Shown: piece after piece, positions 51,844 through 61,974 of the stretch | How positions within the stretch are numbered: position 1 is the stretch's first letter | Layout: every line of letters begins with the position of its first letter | NCBI GenBank assembly: GCA_963775185.1 | Contig: CAVZIE010000032.1 | Location: forward strand, 868,001 to 932,000 | Length of the DNA stretch: 64,000 nucleotides | Direction: 5' to 3' | From: JAPSGB01 sp963775185 | GTDB taxonomy: Bacteria; Myxococcota_A; Polyangia; Polyangiales; Polyangiaceae | The notes under the pieces: generated by a model | The model's input: the letters and a program-made list of their open reading frames with translations, nothing else | Told to the model about the DNA's origin: nothing | Databases searched by the model: none | Translations under genes and position numbers: made by a program

Positions 51844-54800
51844 ATGCACATCAAGAAGATCGAGATCGCCGGCTTCAAGTCCTTCGTGGACCGCACGGTG
51901 ATCCACTTCGACCACGACGTGGTCGGCATCGTCGGCCCGAACGGCTGCGGGAAGTCCAACATCGTCGACGCGATCCGCTGGTGCATGGGCGAGCAGAGCG
52001 CGAAGCACCTGCGCGGCCGCGCGATGGAGGACGTGATCTTCAACGGCTCGGAGAGCCGCGGACCGCACGGCCTGGCGGAGGCGACGATCACCTTCGACAA
52101 CAGCGACGCCGAGTACGCGGCCTCGCTGCCGCCGGAGTACCGCGACTACCCGGAGATCGCGGTGACGCGCCGGCTGTTCCGCGACGGCACCAGCGAGTAC
52201 CTGATCAACAAGACGCAGGTGCGCCTGCGCGACGTGACGGAGTTGTTCCTCGGCACGGGCGTCGGCACCAAGGCCTACTCGATCGTGGAGCAAGGCCGCA
52301 TCGGCCAGATCGTCAGCTCGCGTCCGGAAGATCGCCGCCTGTTCATCGAGGAAGCGGCGGGCATCACCAAGTACAAGACGCGGCGCAAGCAGGCCGAGCG
52401 CAAGATGGATCTCACGCGGCAGAACCTGCTGCGCGTGACCGACATCGTCACGGAGATCGACCGCACGCGGAATTCGCTCAAGCGCCAGGTCGCCAAGGCC
52501 GAGCGCTTCATCCAGTACCGGGGCGAGCTCGAGGATCTGGCGCTCCACGAGGCGTCGCATCGCCTGCTCGAGCTGATCGTCGTCGAGCGCGTGGAGCGCG
52601 AGGGGCACGCCAGCTCGGGAACCGATGCCGAGCAGTTCCGCGCGCGTCTCGGCGACGCCGAGACGGCCCTCGACGGGGCGCGCCAGGCCGCAGGCGTCAT
52701 CGAGGCGCGCGCCGATCAGGCGTCGCGCGAGGCGTTCGAGGCCGACAACGAGGTCAGCTCGCTGCAGGCCGAGATCGAGCGCTCGCGGGATCGCCTCGGG
52801 CACCTGGCGGAGCGCCTGGGCAGCGATCAGACGGAGCACGACGACATCGTGGCGCGCATCGAGCAGCTCGACGGCGAGCGCGCCGATCTCGAGTCGCGCA
52901 TCGCGGAGCTCGACTCGGACGAGCAGGCGCGCGTGGCCGACGCGGAGAGCGAGGACGAGGCCCTCGCCGGCCTTCGAGACGGCTCCACGCGGGCCAACGA
53001 GGAGCTGCTCGGCCTGCGCTCGACCGCCGCGGAGACCACCACACGCGCCGCGACCGCGGCCGCCCGTATCGACGGCCTGCGCCAGCGCATCGACGAGCTG
53101 CGCGCGCGGCGCGAGCGGCTGACCGCGGAACGCGACGGGCTGCTCGGCGAGGAGTCCACCCTCAGCGCCCGGCGCCACGCCCTGGAGCGCAGCGTCGCCG
53201 AGCTCGCCGAAGGCAAGCGTCTGACGGCCGCCGAGCGCGAGGCCCTCGACACCGAGTTGCACGGTCTGCGCGGGCGCCAGCTCGATAGCGAGCGCGCCGT
53301 GGACGCCGCCAAGAACGAGCTCGGACTGAAGCGGAACCGCCTGCGCGCGCTGGAAGATCTGCACCGGCGCCTGGAGGGCGTCGGCGCGGGCGTGCGCGCC
53401 CTGCTCTCGCGCGGCGATCCGGCGGTGATCGGCATGGTCGCCGATCGCATCGAGTCGCCGGAGGAGCTCACCGCGGCGTTCGTCGGTCTGCTCGGCGAGC
53501 GCTTGCAGTACGTCGTCGTCTCCGACGCGACGCGCGGCCTCGAGCTGCTCTCGGATCTTCGCAACTCGGCGCGCGGTCGCGCGCACATCGTGCCGTCGCG
53601 CCCGCGCTACGTCGCCGGCGGCGCGCGCCAGGCGGCGCTCGCCGATCCGGCGGCGCTGGGTCTCTTGTCCGAGCGCCTGCAATACGCGGCGGAGGACGAG
53701 GCGCTCGTGCGCGCTCTGGTCGGCGACGCCATCCTGGTGCGGAACGCCGAGGACGCGCTCGCGCTGGTCACGCGCTATGCCGACACCACGGCGGTGGCGC
53801 TCGACGGCACCGTCGCGCGCGACAACGGCGTCGTGAGCGGCGGCAGCGGCGACGACGTCGCGGCGGCCATGGTCGAACAGAAGCGCGAGATGCGCACGCT
53901 GGCGGAAGAGGTCGAGCGCCTGTCCGCCGAGGAGAGCCGGCTGGTCGCCGCGCACAACGCCCTGCGCGCACGCTTGGCGGAGGTCGGAACCGCCCTCGAC
54001 CGCGCGCGCGAAGGCGCCCACGAGGGCGAGCTCGCGCACATGACCGCGGAGAAGGATCTGGCGCGGACCCAGAGCGAGCTCGAGCGCGCCGGGCAGCGCA
54101 TGCGCACGCTCGACGTCGAGCTCGCGGAAATCGAGCAGAGCCTCCAGACGGCCGCCAGCGACGAGCAGTCGTCGCGCGAGGAGGTGGACGCGCTGTCGGC
54201 GCAGCTCGAGCACGTCCAGCACGAGCTCGCCCGCGCCGAGGAGCGCGCGGCCGAATGGAAGGAACGCGTCGAGGCCCAGGCCGCACTCGTGACCGAGCGC
54301 AAGGTGCGTCTGGCCCAGGTGCGCGAGCAGATCGAGTCCGCGCGCGCGTCCCACGAGCGCGTCGCGCAGTCGATCGCCGAGCTCGACACCCGCGCCACGC
54401 GGCTCGCCGCGGAGATGCTCGAGGCCGCGCAGGCCTACGGCGATACCGCGGCGCGCATCGTGCTTGCCCGCGAGGCCCGCGGCGTCGCCGCCGCCACGGC
54501 CTCCGAGGCGCACCACAAGCTCGAGGTCGCGCGCGCCGAGCTCGAGCAGGTCCGTCACTCGCTCGGCGAGCAGGAGGCGGGGCTCAAGTTGGTCCGCGAC
54601 GAGCTGACCGTGCTCGACGAGCGCACGCGCAAGCACGAGATGGCGCTCCAGCGCATCGAGCTCGAGCGCGAGCACCTGCTGGCGAACGTTCGCGAGAAGT
54701 TCCGCGGCCTGCACCTGCCGAGCGTCGTCGGCACGTACCATGCGCGCCCCGCCCCCGATGCGGAGCATCGCCGGCGCATCGAGGAACTGACGCAACTGAT

Positions 54801-55485
54801 CGACCGCATGGGTCCGGTGAACCTGGACGCCGGCGCGGAGTTCACCGACGCCGAGCGCCGCTTCCACGAGCTGAACGACCAGAAGGTCGACATCGAGAAG
54901 GCGCTGGACGACCTGGAGAAGGCGATCAAGCACATGGACCGCGAGTCCCGGCGTCGCTTCAAGGAGACGTTCGAGGCCGTCAACGAGCTGTTCAAGAAGA
55001 CGTTCAGCAAGCTGTTCCGCGGCGGTCGCGCCGAGCTGATGCTCACGAACCCCGACGACCTGCTCGGCAGCGGCGTGGAGATCATCGCGCAGCCGCCTGG
55101 CAAGAAGCTCGGCAACATCGAGCTGATGAGCGGCGGCGAGAAGGCGCTCACCGCGGTGTCGCTGATCTTCGCGATCTTCCAGCACCGCCCCTCGCCTTTC
55201 TGCGTGCTCGACGAGGTCGACGCCCCGCTCGATGAGGCGAACGTGACTCGTTACAACGAGGCCATCCGCGGGATGACCGATCGCTCGCAGTTCATCCTGA
55301 TCACGCACATCAAGAAGACGATGCAGACGGTGGACGTGCTCTACGGCGTCACCATGGGCGAGCCGGGCGTGTCGCGCCTCGTCAGCGTGAAGGTGAACGA
55401 GAACGCGATCGCGCGCAGCGACGCGCGCAGCCAGGCGCTGGGCGAGCACGCGCACGAGCCGGAGCACAGCACGCAGGTCGCGTAG
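51844..55485 (+). CDS. smc: Chromosome segregation protein SMC
   Basis: A 1213-residue condensin ATPase. It begins MHIKKIEIAGFKSFVDRTVI, with Walker A GPNGCGKSNIVDAIRW. Long coiled coils flank a hinge at about residues 510-660 (VGAGVRALLSRGDPAVIGMV, ERLQYVVVSDATRGLELLSD). The head is completed by the signature LMSGGEKALTAVSLIFAIFQ and Walker B PSPFCVLDEVDAPLDEANVT. The gene is intact. SMC loads on DNA, normally with ScpA and ScpB, to compact and separate chromosomes. No scp gene is in this window. It ends in front of a bidirectional terminator. Confidence 0.97.
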   Translation: MHIKKIEIAGFKSFVDRTVIHFDHDVVGIVGPNGCGKSNIVDAIRWCMGEQSAKHLRGRAMEDVIFNGSESRGPHGLAEATITFDNSDAEYAASLPPEYRDYPEIAVTRRLFRDGTSEYLINKTQVRLRDVTELFLGTGVGTKAYSIVEQGRIGQIVSSRPEDRRLFIEEAAGITKYKTRRKQAERKMDLTRQNLLRVTDIVTEIDRTRNSLKRQVAKAERFIQYRGELEDLALHEASHRLLELIVVERVEREGHASSGTDAEQFRARLGDAETALDGARQAAGVIEARADQASREAFEADNEVSSLQAEIERSRDRLGHLAERLGSDQTEHDDIVARIEQLDGERADLESRIAELDSDEQARVADAESEDEALAGLRDGSTRANEELLGLRSTAAETTTRAATAAARIDGLRQRIDELRARRERLTAERDGLLGEESTLSARRHALERSVAELAEGKRLTAAEREALDTELHGLRGRQLDSERAVDAAKNELGLKRNRLRALEDLHRRLEGVGAGVRALLSRGDPAVIGMVADRIESPEELTAAFVGLLGERLQYVVVSDATRGLELLSDLRNSARGRAHIVPSRPRYVAGGARQAALADPAALGLLSERLQYAAEDEALVRALVGDAILVRNAEDALALVTRYADTTAVALDGTVARDNGVVSGGSGDDVAAAMVEQKREMRTLAEEVERLSAEESRLVAAHNALRARLAEVGTALDRAREGAHEGELAHMTAEKDLARTQSELERAGQRMRTLDVELAEIEQSLQTAASDEQSSREEVDALSAQLEHVQHELARAEERAAEWKERVEAQAALVTERKVRLAQVREQIESARASHERVAQSIAELDTRATRLAAEMLEAAQAYGDTAARIVLAREARGVAAATASEAHHKLEVARAELEQVRHSLGEQEAGLKLVRDELTVLDERTRKHEMALQRIELEREHLLANVREKFRGLHLPSVVGTYHARPAPDAEHRRRIEELTQLIDRMGPVNLDAGAEFTDAERRFHELNDQKVDIEKALDDLEKAIKHMDRESRRRFKETFEAVNELFKKTFSKLFRGGRAELMLTNPDDLLGSGVEIIAQPPGKKLGNIELMSGGEKALTAVSLIFAIFQHRPSPFCVLDEVDAPLDEANVTRYNEAIRGMTDRSQFILITHIKKTMQTVDVLYGVTMGEPGVSRLVSVKVNENAIARSDARSQALGEHAHEPEHSTQVA

Positions 55486-55552
55486 GTCACGCGGAGTGAC
55501 CGATCGGTCCGTCGCGTAGGGCCGAGCTACGTCGCCGGCGCATGGAAAACTA

Positions 55553-55624
55553 CACGGCGCTTGACCGTTCGGGCAAGCGCCGTGGGGATGTGAGCTCCCC
55601 GCGCGGAGCACGCTCCACGCGGGG
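55553..55624. terminator. Two hairpins between convergent smc and lipoprotein genes
   Basis: First stem CACGGCGCTTG/CAAGCGCCGTG (55553-55584, loop 10). Second stem CCCCGCGCGGAGC/GCTCCACGCGGGG (55597-55624, one mismatch, loop 2). They lie between the smc stop and the stop of the opposing lipoprotein and so could serve both. Confidence 0.65.
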
Positions 55625-55639
55625 ACACTGCGGGTCCGG

Positions 55640-56860
55640 CTAGCGCCGGCGACGCCGTCCGAGGACGACAGCCGCGCCGAGCAAGCCCACCAGCGCCAGC
55701 GACCCATCGCTGGAACCGCGCTGCTGACCCGGCATGCTGCAACTGCAGCCGCTGTCGTCGGCCGCGCCAGCCGGTGGCTTGTTGGTTCCGCCCGCCGCTC
55801 CGCCGGTTCCACCGGTTGCGCCGGTGCCGCCGGTTGCGCCGGTGCCGCCGGTGCCGCCGGTGCCGCCGGTGCCGCCGGTGCCGCCGGTGCCGCCGGTGCC
55901 GCCGGTGCCGCCCGTGCCGCCCGTGCCCGCGCTGCCGGCCGCGCCCGCGCTACCAGCCGCGCCCGCGCTGCCAGACGCACCCGCGCTGCCAGCCGCGCCC
56001 GCGCTACCAGCCGCGCCCGCGCTACCAGCCGCGCCCGCGCTACCAGCCGCGCCCGCGCTGCCAGCCGCGCCCGCGCTGCCAGCCGCGCCCGCGCTACCAG
56101 CCGCGCCCGCGCTGCCAGACGCGCCCGCGCTGCCAGCCATGCCGGCGCTACCGGCGGCTCCAGCCGCACCTGCGGCGCCCGCCGCACCGCCGTCCGGCGT
56201 GGGGCAGACGTTGTCGGCGCGCAGCGTCTGGGTCGTGGCGTCCACGAGCTCGAAGTGATCCGTGCACCAGACGCTCATCATGTTCGGATCGGCGTCGACC
56301 TCGCTCGGGACTGTGATCGGCGTCGGGCCGCTCGGGAAGCAGCTCACCGTGCCCTCGTAGGCCGCTTCGAGCGTCACGGTGTCGCTCGGATTGACGAAGG
56401 CGAGTCCGTCGGGACCGTTCTGGATCCAGCCGCTGGACCCCGAGGTCTCGCTTACATCGCAGGTGAACCCGCTCGTGCTGGCGTCGCAGATGTCCACGTA
56501 GCCGTCCGTCGGGATCGCTACGGTTGCGAGATCGATCGTGAGATAGGGATTGGTCGCGCCGCACGCGCCGTTCCACATCTGGATCTCTTTCAGCCCGCAG
56601 TCTCCCAGCGTGTCGCCGGCGCTGAAACCTGTGACCTTGAGCTCGATGAGCTCGCCCTTGTCGGCCAGGTGCTGGTCGTAGTCGAACTTCGTCCATTCGA
56701 CGTGGCACGCGCTGTTGCTCGCGACTTCCACGGCTGCGCCGGTCGTGCCCACGCCCTCGGGCTTCGGGCTGCTCGTGGAGCAGCCGGCAGCTGCGCCAAG
56801 CGCGATGGCCGGAGCCACCAGAATCAAGGATCGCCAAAGGTTCGTTCTAGTCATCGTCAT
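55640..56860 (-). CDS. MYXO-CTERM-type surface lipoprotein with Gly/Ala/Ser repeats
   Basis: A 406-residue protein. MTMTRTNLWRSLILVAPAIA then LGAAAGC is a lipoprotein signal. The globular part (residues 45-235) has CHVEWTKFDYDQHLADKGEL, IELKVTGFSAGDTLGDCGLK, EIQMWNGACGATNPYLTIDL, a beta-sandwich-like pattern resembling lamin-tail-type domains. A Gly/Ala/Ser/Thr repeat of about 120 residues (GSAGAA units, then GGT units) follows. The C-terminus is a sorting tail: GCSCS, then a helix LALVGLLGAAVVLG and RRRRR. This tripartite Cys-helix-Arg pattern is the MYXO-CTERM signal, normally processed for surface display. Confidence 0.85.
   Translation of the reverse strand: MTMTRTNLWRSLILVAPAIALGAAAGCSTSSPKPEGVGTTGAAVEVASNSACHVEWTKFDYDQHLADKGELIELKVTGFSAGDTLGDCGLKEIQMWNGACGATNPYLTIDLATVAIPTDGYVDICDASTSGFTCDVSETSGSSGWIQNGPDGLAFVNPSDTVTLEAAYEGTVSCFPSGPTPITVPSEVDADPNMMSVWCTDHFELVDATTQTLRADNVCPTPDGGAAGAAGAAGAAGSAGMAGSAGASGSAGAAGSAGAAGSAGAAGSAGAAGSAGAAGSAGAAGSAGAAGSAGASGSAGAAGSAGAAGSAGTGGTGGTGGTGGTGGTGGTGGTGGTGGTGATGGTGATGGTGGAAGGTNKPPAGAADDSGCSCSMPGQQRGSSDGSLALVGLLGAAVVLGRRRRR
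55797..56160. repeat. Gly/Ala/Ser-coding tandem repeats
   Basis: A run of 9-base units (GCCGGTGCC-type, encoding GGT) followed by 18-base units (GCCGCGCCCGCGCTACCA type, encoding GSAGAA) forms the linker of the MYXO-CTERM protein. Long false open frames arise on the other strand from it. Confidence 0.8.
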
Positions 56861-56958
56861 TGCCTCGCGATGGGCGACACGCGTACGTGCCGGGCTTGAA
56901 GATCAATGGGTGACGACGCCGTAGGACCACGACACCCCTTGCCTTGGAATAGCACCTC

Positions 56959-59900
56959 TCAGTGGAAATCGCGCGACGCATTCGCCAAGCGAGACCCATC
57001 CAGACGCTGCAGATCACGCACGATCAAATGAACCACCGGGATATCCGACTCTGACTGATCGGCCGGTTCTGCTCTCGTTGGAACTCCAGGTGCAACCTGC
57101 CGCTCCACTTCACCATGCGCGAGCAGCAGTACGGCGTGGCGCGCGATCAGGTGGAACTGCTCGAACACGCGTTGATAGACGATCAAGTTCGCATTTCCCG
57201 TCTCGTCCTCGAGCGTGATGAACACCACGCCGCTGGCCGTGCCCGGCTGCTGGCGGCACGTGACGAGCCCGGCTACGGTCACGCGCTCGCCCTTCTTCGC
57301 CTGCATCAACTGTTCGGCGGTGAGGACGCGCTGCTTGTCGAGGCGCGCGCGCAGGTGACGCATCGGGTGATCGTCCACGCTGAGCCCCTTGCGCCCGTAG
57401 TCGAGCAGGAGCTGCTCGGCCGGCCGCAGCCCGGGCAACGTCACCTGCGGCTCGCGCACGTCGAGCTTGTCGAACAAGCCGCCGGTACGGGGCGCGCGCG
57501 CCTTCCAGAGCGCGTAGCGCCGTCCGCGAACCAGCGGCTCGAGCGCGCCGGCTTCCGCGAGCGCCTCGATCTCGTCCTTCCTGAGGCGAGCGCGCCGCAA
57601 TAGATCGTCGATGCTGGAAAACGCTTGCTCGGCGCGCGCGGCCTCGATGCGCCGCGCCGCCGCTTCGCCGAAGCCCTTGATCAGCCGGAAACCCAGCCGC
57701 AATGCACCGTCCTCGAGCGTAGAATCCCGGAAGCTGTCCGCGATGCTCACGTCGCGGACCTCGACGCCGTGGCGCTGGGCGTCCTGGATCAGGCTCGACG
57801 GCGAGTAGAAGCCCATGGGCTGCGCGTTCAGGAGCGAGCACGCGAACGCGGCCGGGTAGTGCGCCTTCTGCCAGGCCGACGCGTACACGAGCAGCGCGAA
57901 GGACGCGGCGTGCGACTCGGGAAAGCCGTACTCGCCGAAGCCCTTGATCTGCTCGAACAGCGCTTCGCCGAACTCCTGGCTGATGCCCTTGTCGGCGAAG
58001 CCGTCGAGCAGGCGCTGGCGATGACGCATCAGCTTGCCGGTCTTCTTCCATGCGGCCATGTCACGGCGCAGCTGATCGGCTTCACCGCCGCTGTAGCCCG
58101 CGCCCTCGATGGCGATCTGCATGACCTGCTCCTGGAAGAGCGGCACGCCGAGGGTACGCTCGAGGATCGGCCCGAGATCGGGGTGCGGCAACGTCACCGG
58201 TTCCTCGCCGTTCCGGCGGCGGAGATAGGGATGCACCATGCCGCCCTGGATCGGACCGGGGCGTACGATCGCCACTTCCACGACCAGATCGTAGAAACAA
58301 CGCGGGCGCAGGCGCGGCAGCATGCTCATCTGCGCGCGGCTCTCGATCTGGAACACGCCCACGGTGTCGGCGCGGGAGATCATGGCGTACACACGTGGAT
58401 CCTCCGGCGGGATGCGCGTGATCGCTTCCAGCGGATCGACGCCGGGATACAAGAGCCCGAGGCACTTGCGGATCGCCGTCAGCATGCCGAGCGCGAGCAC
58501 GTCCACCTTGAAGAAGCCCAGGGCGTCGAGGTCGTCCTTGTCCCAGGGCACGACCGTGCGACCCTCCATGCGCGCGGGCTCGACCGGCGCGACCTCGTAG
58601 AGCGGATCGGCGCTGAGCACGAAGCCGCCGACATGGATCGACAGATGACGCGGGAAGCCCTCGAGCGCGCGGGCCAGCATCACCACCTGTCGCACGCGCG
58701 CGTCGCTGGTGTCGAAGCCGACCTCGGAAAGACGCTTGTCGCTCATCTCGCTCGAGTGCCAGTGCGTGATGGTGCCGCTCAGGCGATCCACCTGCTCCAG
58801 CGACAAGCCGAACACCTTGCCGACCTCGCGCAGCGCGCTCTTGCCGCGATAGCTGATGATCTCGCTGACCATGGCCGCGCGATCACGGCCATAGCGCGCG
58901 TACAGCTCCTGGATCACCTCTTCGCGCCGCTCGTGCTCGAAGTCGATGTCGATATCCGGGGGCTCGCTGCGCTCCGCGCTCATGAAGCGCTCGAACAAGA
59001 GATTCGAACGCGCGGGATCCACCGCCGTGATGCCGAGCACGTAGCAGACGGCGCTGTTGGCCGCGCTGCCGCGGCCCTGGCACAGGATGCGGCGCGCGCG
59101 GGCGATCTCCACGATCTCCCACGTGGACAGGAAATACGGCGCGACGCCGATCTTGGCGATGAGCGACAGCTCCTTGCCGATCTGCGCCGCCACGGCGGGC
59201 GGCGTGCCGCCGGGATAGCGCCGCGCCGCGCCCGCCAGCGTCAGGCGCCGGAGCTTGCCGTCCGCCGTCTCGCCCGGCGAGAGCTCGCAGGGAAAGCGAT
59301 AGCGGAGCTCGCCCAGGTCGAAGCGGAGCCCGCTGGCGATCTCCGCGGTGCGCGCGACCCAGTCCGGGTGATCGGAGAACAGTCGCGCCATCTCCTGCGG
59401 CGAGCGCAGGCACGCCTCGGCGTTCGCGCCGAGCGCGGTACCGGCGCGGTCGAGCGTGGTGCCCTCCCGGATGCAGTGCACGACGTCCGCGAGCGCCTTG
59501 CGCGACGGGTGGTGGTAGAGCGGGCGTGCGCTCGCGACGACGGGCAGCGCGAAGCGACGCGCCGTGTCGAGAACCCAGGCATGTCGCTCGCGATCGAAGC
59601 CATCCTTGTGCCGGTGCGTCGCGATGGCCGCGCGGTCTGGCATCGCGTCTTTCAGTGTCGAGAGCAGCGCGTCCGGTGCGTCCGGCGCCGGTGCGACGGC
59701 ATACAGGCCCGCGTTGTGCACCGCCAGGTGCTCGAGGGCGAGCGCGCTCTCGCCTTTCGGACGCCCGGCGTGGGAGAGCGTGAGCAGCCGGCACAGGTTG
59801 GTGTAGCCCGCGTGGTTCTCGACGAGCAGCGCGACCACGGGCAGCTCGGGGGGCTTGTCGCTCTTCTTCCGTTTCCTTGTGCCCAGATCCAGACTCAGCT

Positions 59901-60093
59901 CCGCGCCGACGATCACGCGCTCTCCGCTCTCCTTCGCCTGCATCCACGCGCGCACCGAACCATAGAGCCCGTCGCGATCGCACAGCGCGAGCGCATCGAG
60001 CCCGAGCTCCCTGGCGCGGAGGACCATCTCCTCCGGCCGCGACGCACCGCGGAGAAAGGAGAAATTGGAGCGGCCAAGAAGTTCCGCGAACAC
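56959..60093 (-). CDS. dnaE2: Error-prone DNA polymerase (DnaE2)
   Basis: A 1044-residue C-family polymerase. The PHP domain is at the N-terminus (MFAELLGRSNFSFLRGASRP, with NFSFL-x-GAS typical of DnaE2 rather than DnaE1). The polymerase core has CQGRGSAANSAVCYVLGIT and the catalytic SEPPDIDIDFEHERREEVIQ. QEQVMQIAIEGAGYSGGEAD and YGFPESHAASFALLVYASAW follow, and the C-terminal OB region has RVTVAGLVTCRQQPGTASGV. It performs translesion synthesis as part of the ImuA-ImuB-DnaE2 mutasome. It lies 15 bases after imuB and is shorter than replicative DnaE. Confidence 0.95.
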   Translation of the reverse strand: MFAELLGRSNFSFLRGASRPEEMVLRARELGLDALALCDRDGLYGSVRAWMQAKESGERVIVGAELSLDLGTRKRKKSDKPPELPVVALLVENHAGYTNLCRLLTLSHAGRPKGESALALEHLAVHNAGLYAVAPAPDAPDALLSTLKDAMPDRAAIATHRHKDGFDRERHAWVLDTARRFALPVVASARPLYHHPSRKALADVVHCIREGTTLDRAGTALGANAEACLRSPQEMARLFSDHPDWVARTAEIASGLRFDLGELRYRFPCELSPGETADGKLRRLTLAGAARRYPGGTPPAVAAQIGKELSLIAKIGVAPYFLSTWEIVEIARARRILCQGRGSAANSAVCYVLGITAVDPARSNLLFERFMSAERSEPPDIDIDFEHERREEVIQELYARYGRDRAAMVSEIISYRGKSALREVGKVFGLSLEQVDRLSGTITHWHSSEMSDKRLSEVGFDTSDARVRQVVMLARALEGFPRHLSIHVGGFVLSADPLYEVAPVEPARMEGRTVVPWDKDDLDALGFFKVDVLALGMLTAIRKCLGLLYPGVDPLEAITRIPPEDPRVYAMISRADTVGVFQIESRAQMSMLPRLRPRCFYDLVVEVAIVRPGPIQGGMVHPYLRRRNGEEPVTLPHPDLGPILERTLGVPLFQEQVMQIAIEGAGYSGGEADQLRRDMAAWKKTGKLMRHRQRLLDGFADKGISQEFGEALFEQIKGFGEYGFPESHAASFALLVYASAWQKAHYPAAFACSLLNAQPMGFYSPSSLIQDAQRHGVEVRDVSIADSFRDSTLEDGALRLGFRLIKGFGEAAARRIEAARAEQAFSSIDDLLRRARLRKDEIEALAEAGALEPLVRGRRYALWKARAPRTGGLFDKLDVREPQVTLPGLRPAEQLLLDYGRKGLSVDDHPMRHLRARLDKQRVLTAEQLMQAKKGERVTVAGLVTCRQQPGTASGVVFITLEDETGNANLIVYQRVFEQFHLIARHAVLLLAHGEVERQVAPGVPTRAEPADQSESDIPVVHLIVRDLQRLDGSRLANASRDFH

Positions 60094-60108
60094 GGGAACA
60101 ACTCCGGC

Positions 60109-61833
60109 TCAGTCGGCGATCGCGTGGACGAACCGCTTGCCGCTGTGTCGATCGACGTACGCCAGCACTTCAAGCCCGCCCTCCGCGCTCTCGAGCCAGA
60201 GCCGGAGATAGTCGCGGGCGACCGGGTGCGTCCACCACTCCACGTTGTCCAGGCGTCGCTCGAAAGCGACGCGCTTGATCGAGTAGAGACGCCGATCGAT
60301 ACCGAGCATCGCGCCTTCGCACAGCGGCGCGTCGACGGGAACCGGCGACGGCAGGATGCGCAGCGGCGCGCGCGGCGCGATTGTCATACCGGAGGCCTTG
60401 CGCGGCGCACGCTTCGTCTCGAGAGCCGGCACAAGCACGCTGCACAGCTCCGGACGATGCGAGTCCACCACCGCGAGCTTGCCGACCCGCTCCTTGCCGA
60501 TGTCGGAGGCGAGCTCCGCCAGCAGCACCGGTAGCCCTTCGAGCCCCTTCGATCCCGCGAGCACGCCGCCAGACACGCGCGAGAGCTCGAGCTGGCGCGC
60601 GACGGCGCTGGTGATCGACGGCGCCTCCAGCCGGAGCCCGAGACTCGGCGCGGCGAGCTTGGTGCGATCGAGGCGCGACGCGACCACGCGCCGGATCTCT
60701 TCCTCGCGCCACAGTGGCGTCGCCAGGTCGAAGTGCAGGCGCAGCGTATCCGGCGCGCCGCGGAGCTCCGCGATCGATCGATCGCACTGGATCACGAGAT
60801 CCAGCTCCTGCGCCGCCTCTCCGCGCCCGGCAAGCCGCGCCGACAGCCGCGACGCGAGCCCGCGCAATACGAACAAGAGCGGCTCCCGACCGTCGAGGGG
60901 TTCGTCCCAGCTCGCCTCCTCCACGAGCACGGCCGGCGGTGTATGCGGGGCGAGCGGCTCGTCGTCCCTGCCCTCGCACAGATCGAGCACCGTGCCAGCG
61001 CCGTCGCCGAGGCGCGACGCCGCGCTCGCGCGCGGGATGGCGCGGAGCTCCCCCACCGTGGTCACGCCGAGACGCACCAACCACGACGCGCGCTCGCTGT
61101 CGACGGGCAGCGCGACGACGGGCAACCGGGCCAGGAGCGCCGCCGTGCGCGCCGGCGGCACGACCAGCGGCGTGGCGTCGCGTGTTCCCCAGCGCGCGAA
61201 CGCCTGCGCGAGCCGCGGCCCGCCGGAGATGGCGACGCGCACGCGATGCCCGAGCGCGCGCACCCGCGACGCGAGCTCAATCGCGAGCGCCGGCTCACCA
61301 CCGGCCAGGTGTGCGCTCCCCGCGACGTCGACCCACACCGTGTCCGGCGCCTCGATCGCGACCGTCGCGCCGAACCCGAGCGCCACCTCCGCCACGCGCC
61401 CGAGCGCTTGCAGCACCTCCGCCCGCGACACGGCGCGCACCGCCAGGTTCGCGACCAGCGCCCGCGCCTCCGCGATGCTCTGCCCCTCGCACACGCCGAA
61501 ACGCCGCGCACCGTCGCTCACCGCGGCGAGCCGGGCCGTGGGCTTGAGAGTGTGGTCGTCGTCTTCCTCTCTATTCGTGGGTCCCGCACTGGAAGCGCTC
61601 GCGCTACTCGCGCCGGGCTGCGCTCGACGATGGGGCTGGGTGGGATCCATGGATGGTAAAGCGCAAGATCCCCCTTCAACCAACACCACGGCGAACGGCG
61701 GCGCTTCGACTCCGGGATCTCGCGCCGCGCGCTTGCGCGAACGCTTTGCCGTCAACACCGGCACGCGCACGGCCGGCAGCGCGAGCTCGCACAAGAGCGC
61801 GGGGAGCGTCACCGCGGCGATGCGGCGTTGCAT
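60109..61833 (-). CDS. imuB: ImuB-type Y-family polymerase-like protein
   Basis: A 574-residue protein. It starts MQRRIAAVTLPALLCELALP. The Y-family fold is seen in GVCEGQSIAEARALVANLAV, VWVDVAGSAHLAGGEPALAI, ISGGPRLAQAFARWG, LVRLGVTTVGELRAIPRASA and SRLGDGAGTVLDLCEGRDDE. The acidic catalytic residues of true polymerases are not seen, as in other ImuB proteins, which serve as a mutasome hub. The end has GVEWWTHPVARDYLRLWLES-like residues typical of ImuB. An upstream ATG at 61926 is less likely. A REP-like copy lies just upstream (61906-61925). Confidence 0.88.
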   Translation of the reverse strand: MQRRIAAVTLPALLCELALPAVRVPVLTAKRSRKRAARDPGVEAPPFAVVLVEGGSCALPSMDPTQPHRRAQPGASSASASSAGPTNREEDDDHTLKPTARLAAVSDGARRFGVCEGQSIAEARALVANLAVRAVSRAEVLQALGRVAEVALGFGATVAIEAPDTVWVDVAGSAHLAGGEPALAIELASRVRALGHRVRVAISGGPRLAQAFARWGTRDATPLVVPPARTAALLARLPVVALPVDSERASWLVRLGVTTVGELRAIPRASAASRLGDGAGTVLDLCEGRDDEPLAPHTPPAVLVEEASWDEPLDGREPLLFVLRGLASRLSARLAGRGEAAQELDLVIQCDRSIAELRGAPDTLRLHFDLATPLWREEEIRRVVASRLDRTKLAAPSLGLRLEAPSITSAVARQLELSRVSGGVLAGSKGLEGLPVLLAELASDIGKERVGKLAVVDSHRPELCSVLVPALETKRAPRKASGMTIAPRAPLRILPSPVPVDAPLCEGAMLGIDRRLYSIKRVAFERRLDNVEWWTHPVARDYLRLWLESAEGGLEVLAYVDRHSGKRFVHAIAD

Positions 61834-61905
61834 GGTCAATCCCTGCCCCTCGATGGGTCGGTGTGATCGACTGGAGCGACGTCGGGGACGTCGGGGATGG
61901 AGAGC

Positions 61906-61925
61906 GGTTCCGCGCCGGAGCGGCA
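61906..61925. repeat. REP-like element between imuA and imuB
   Basis: GGTTCCGCGCCGGAGCGGCA is a single-mismatch copy of the dispersed element in the 141-base gap between imuA and imuB. Confidence 0.55.
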
Positions 61926-61974
61926 ATCCCTCCCGCTGCCCGGCGCTGTGCCCGGCCCTCTGCCCGGCGCGACA

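Noticed and set aside
51577..56187. A 1536-codon open frame on the minus strand
   Set aside because: It is antisense to the well-conserved smc gene and runs into the Gly/Ala repeat. No domain is present.
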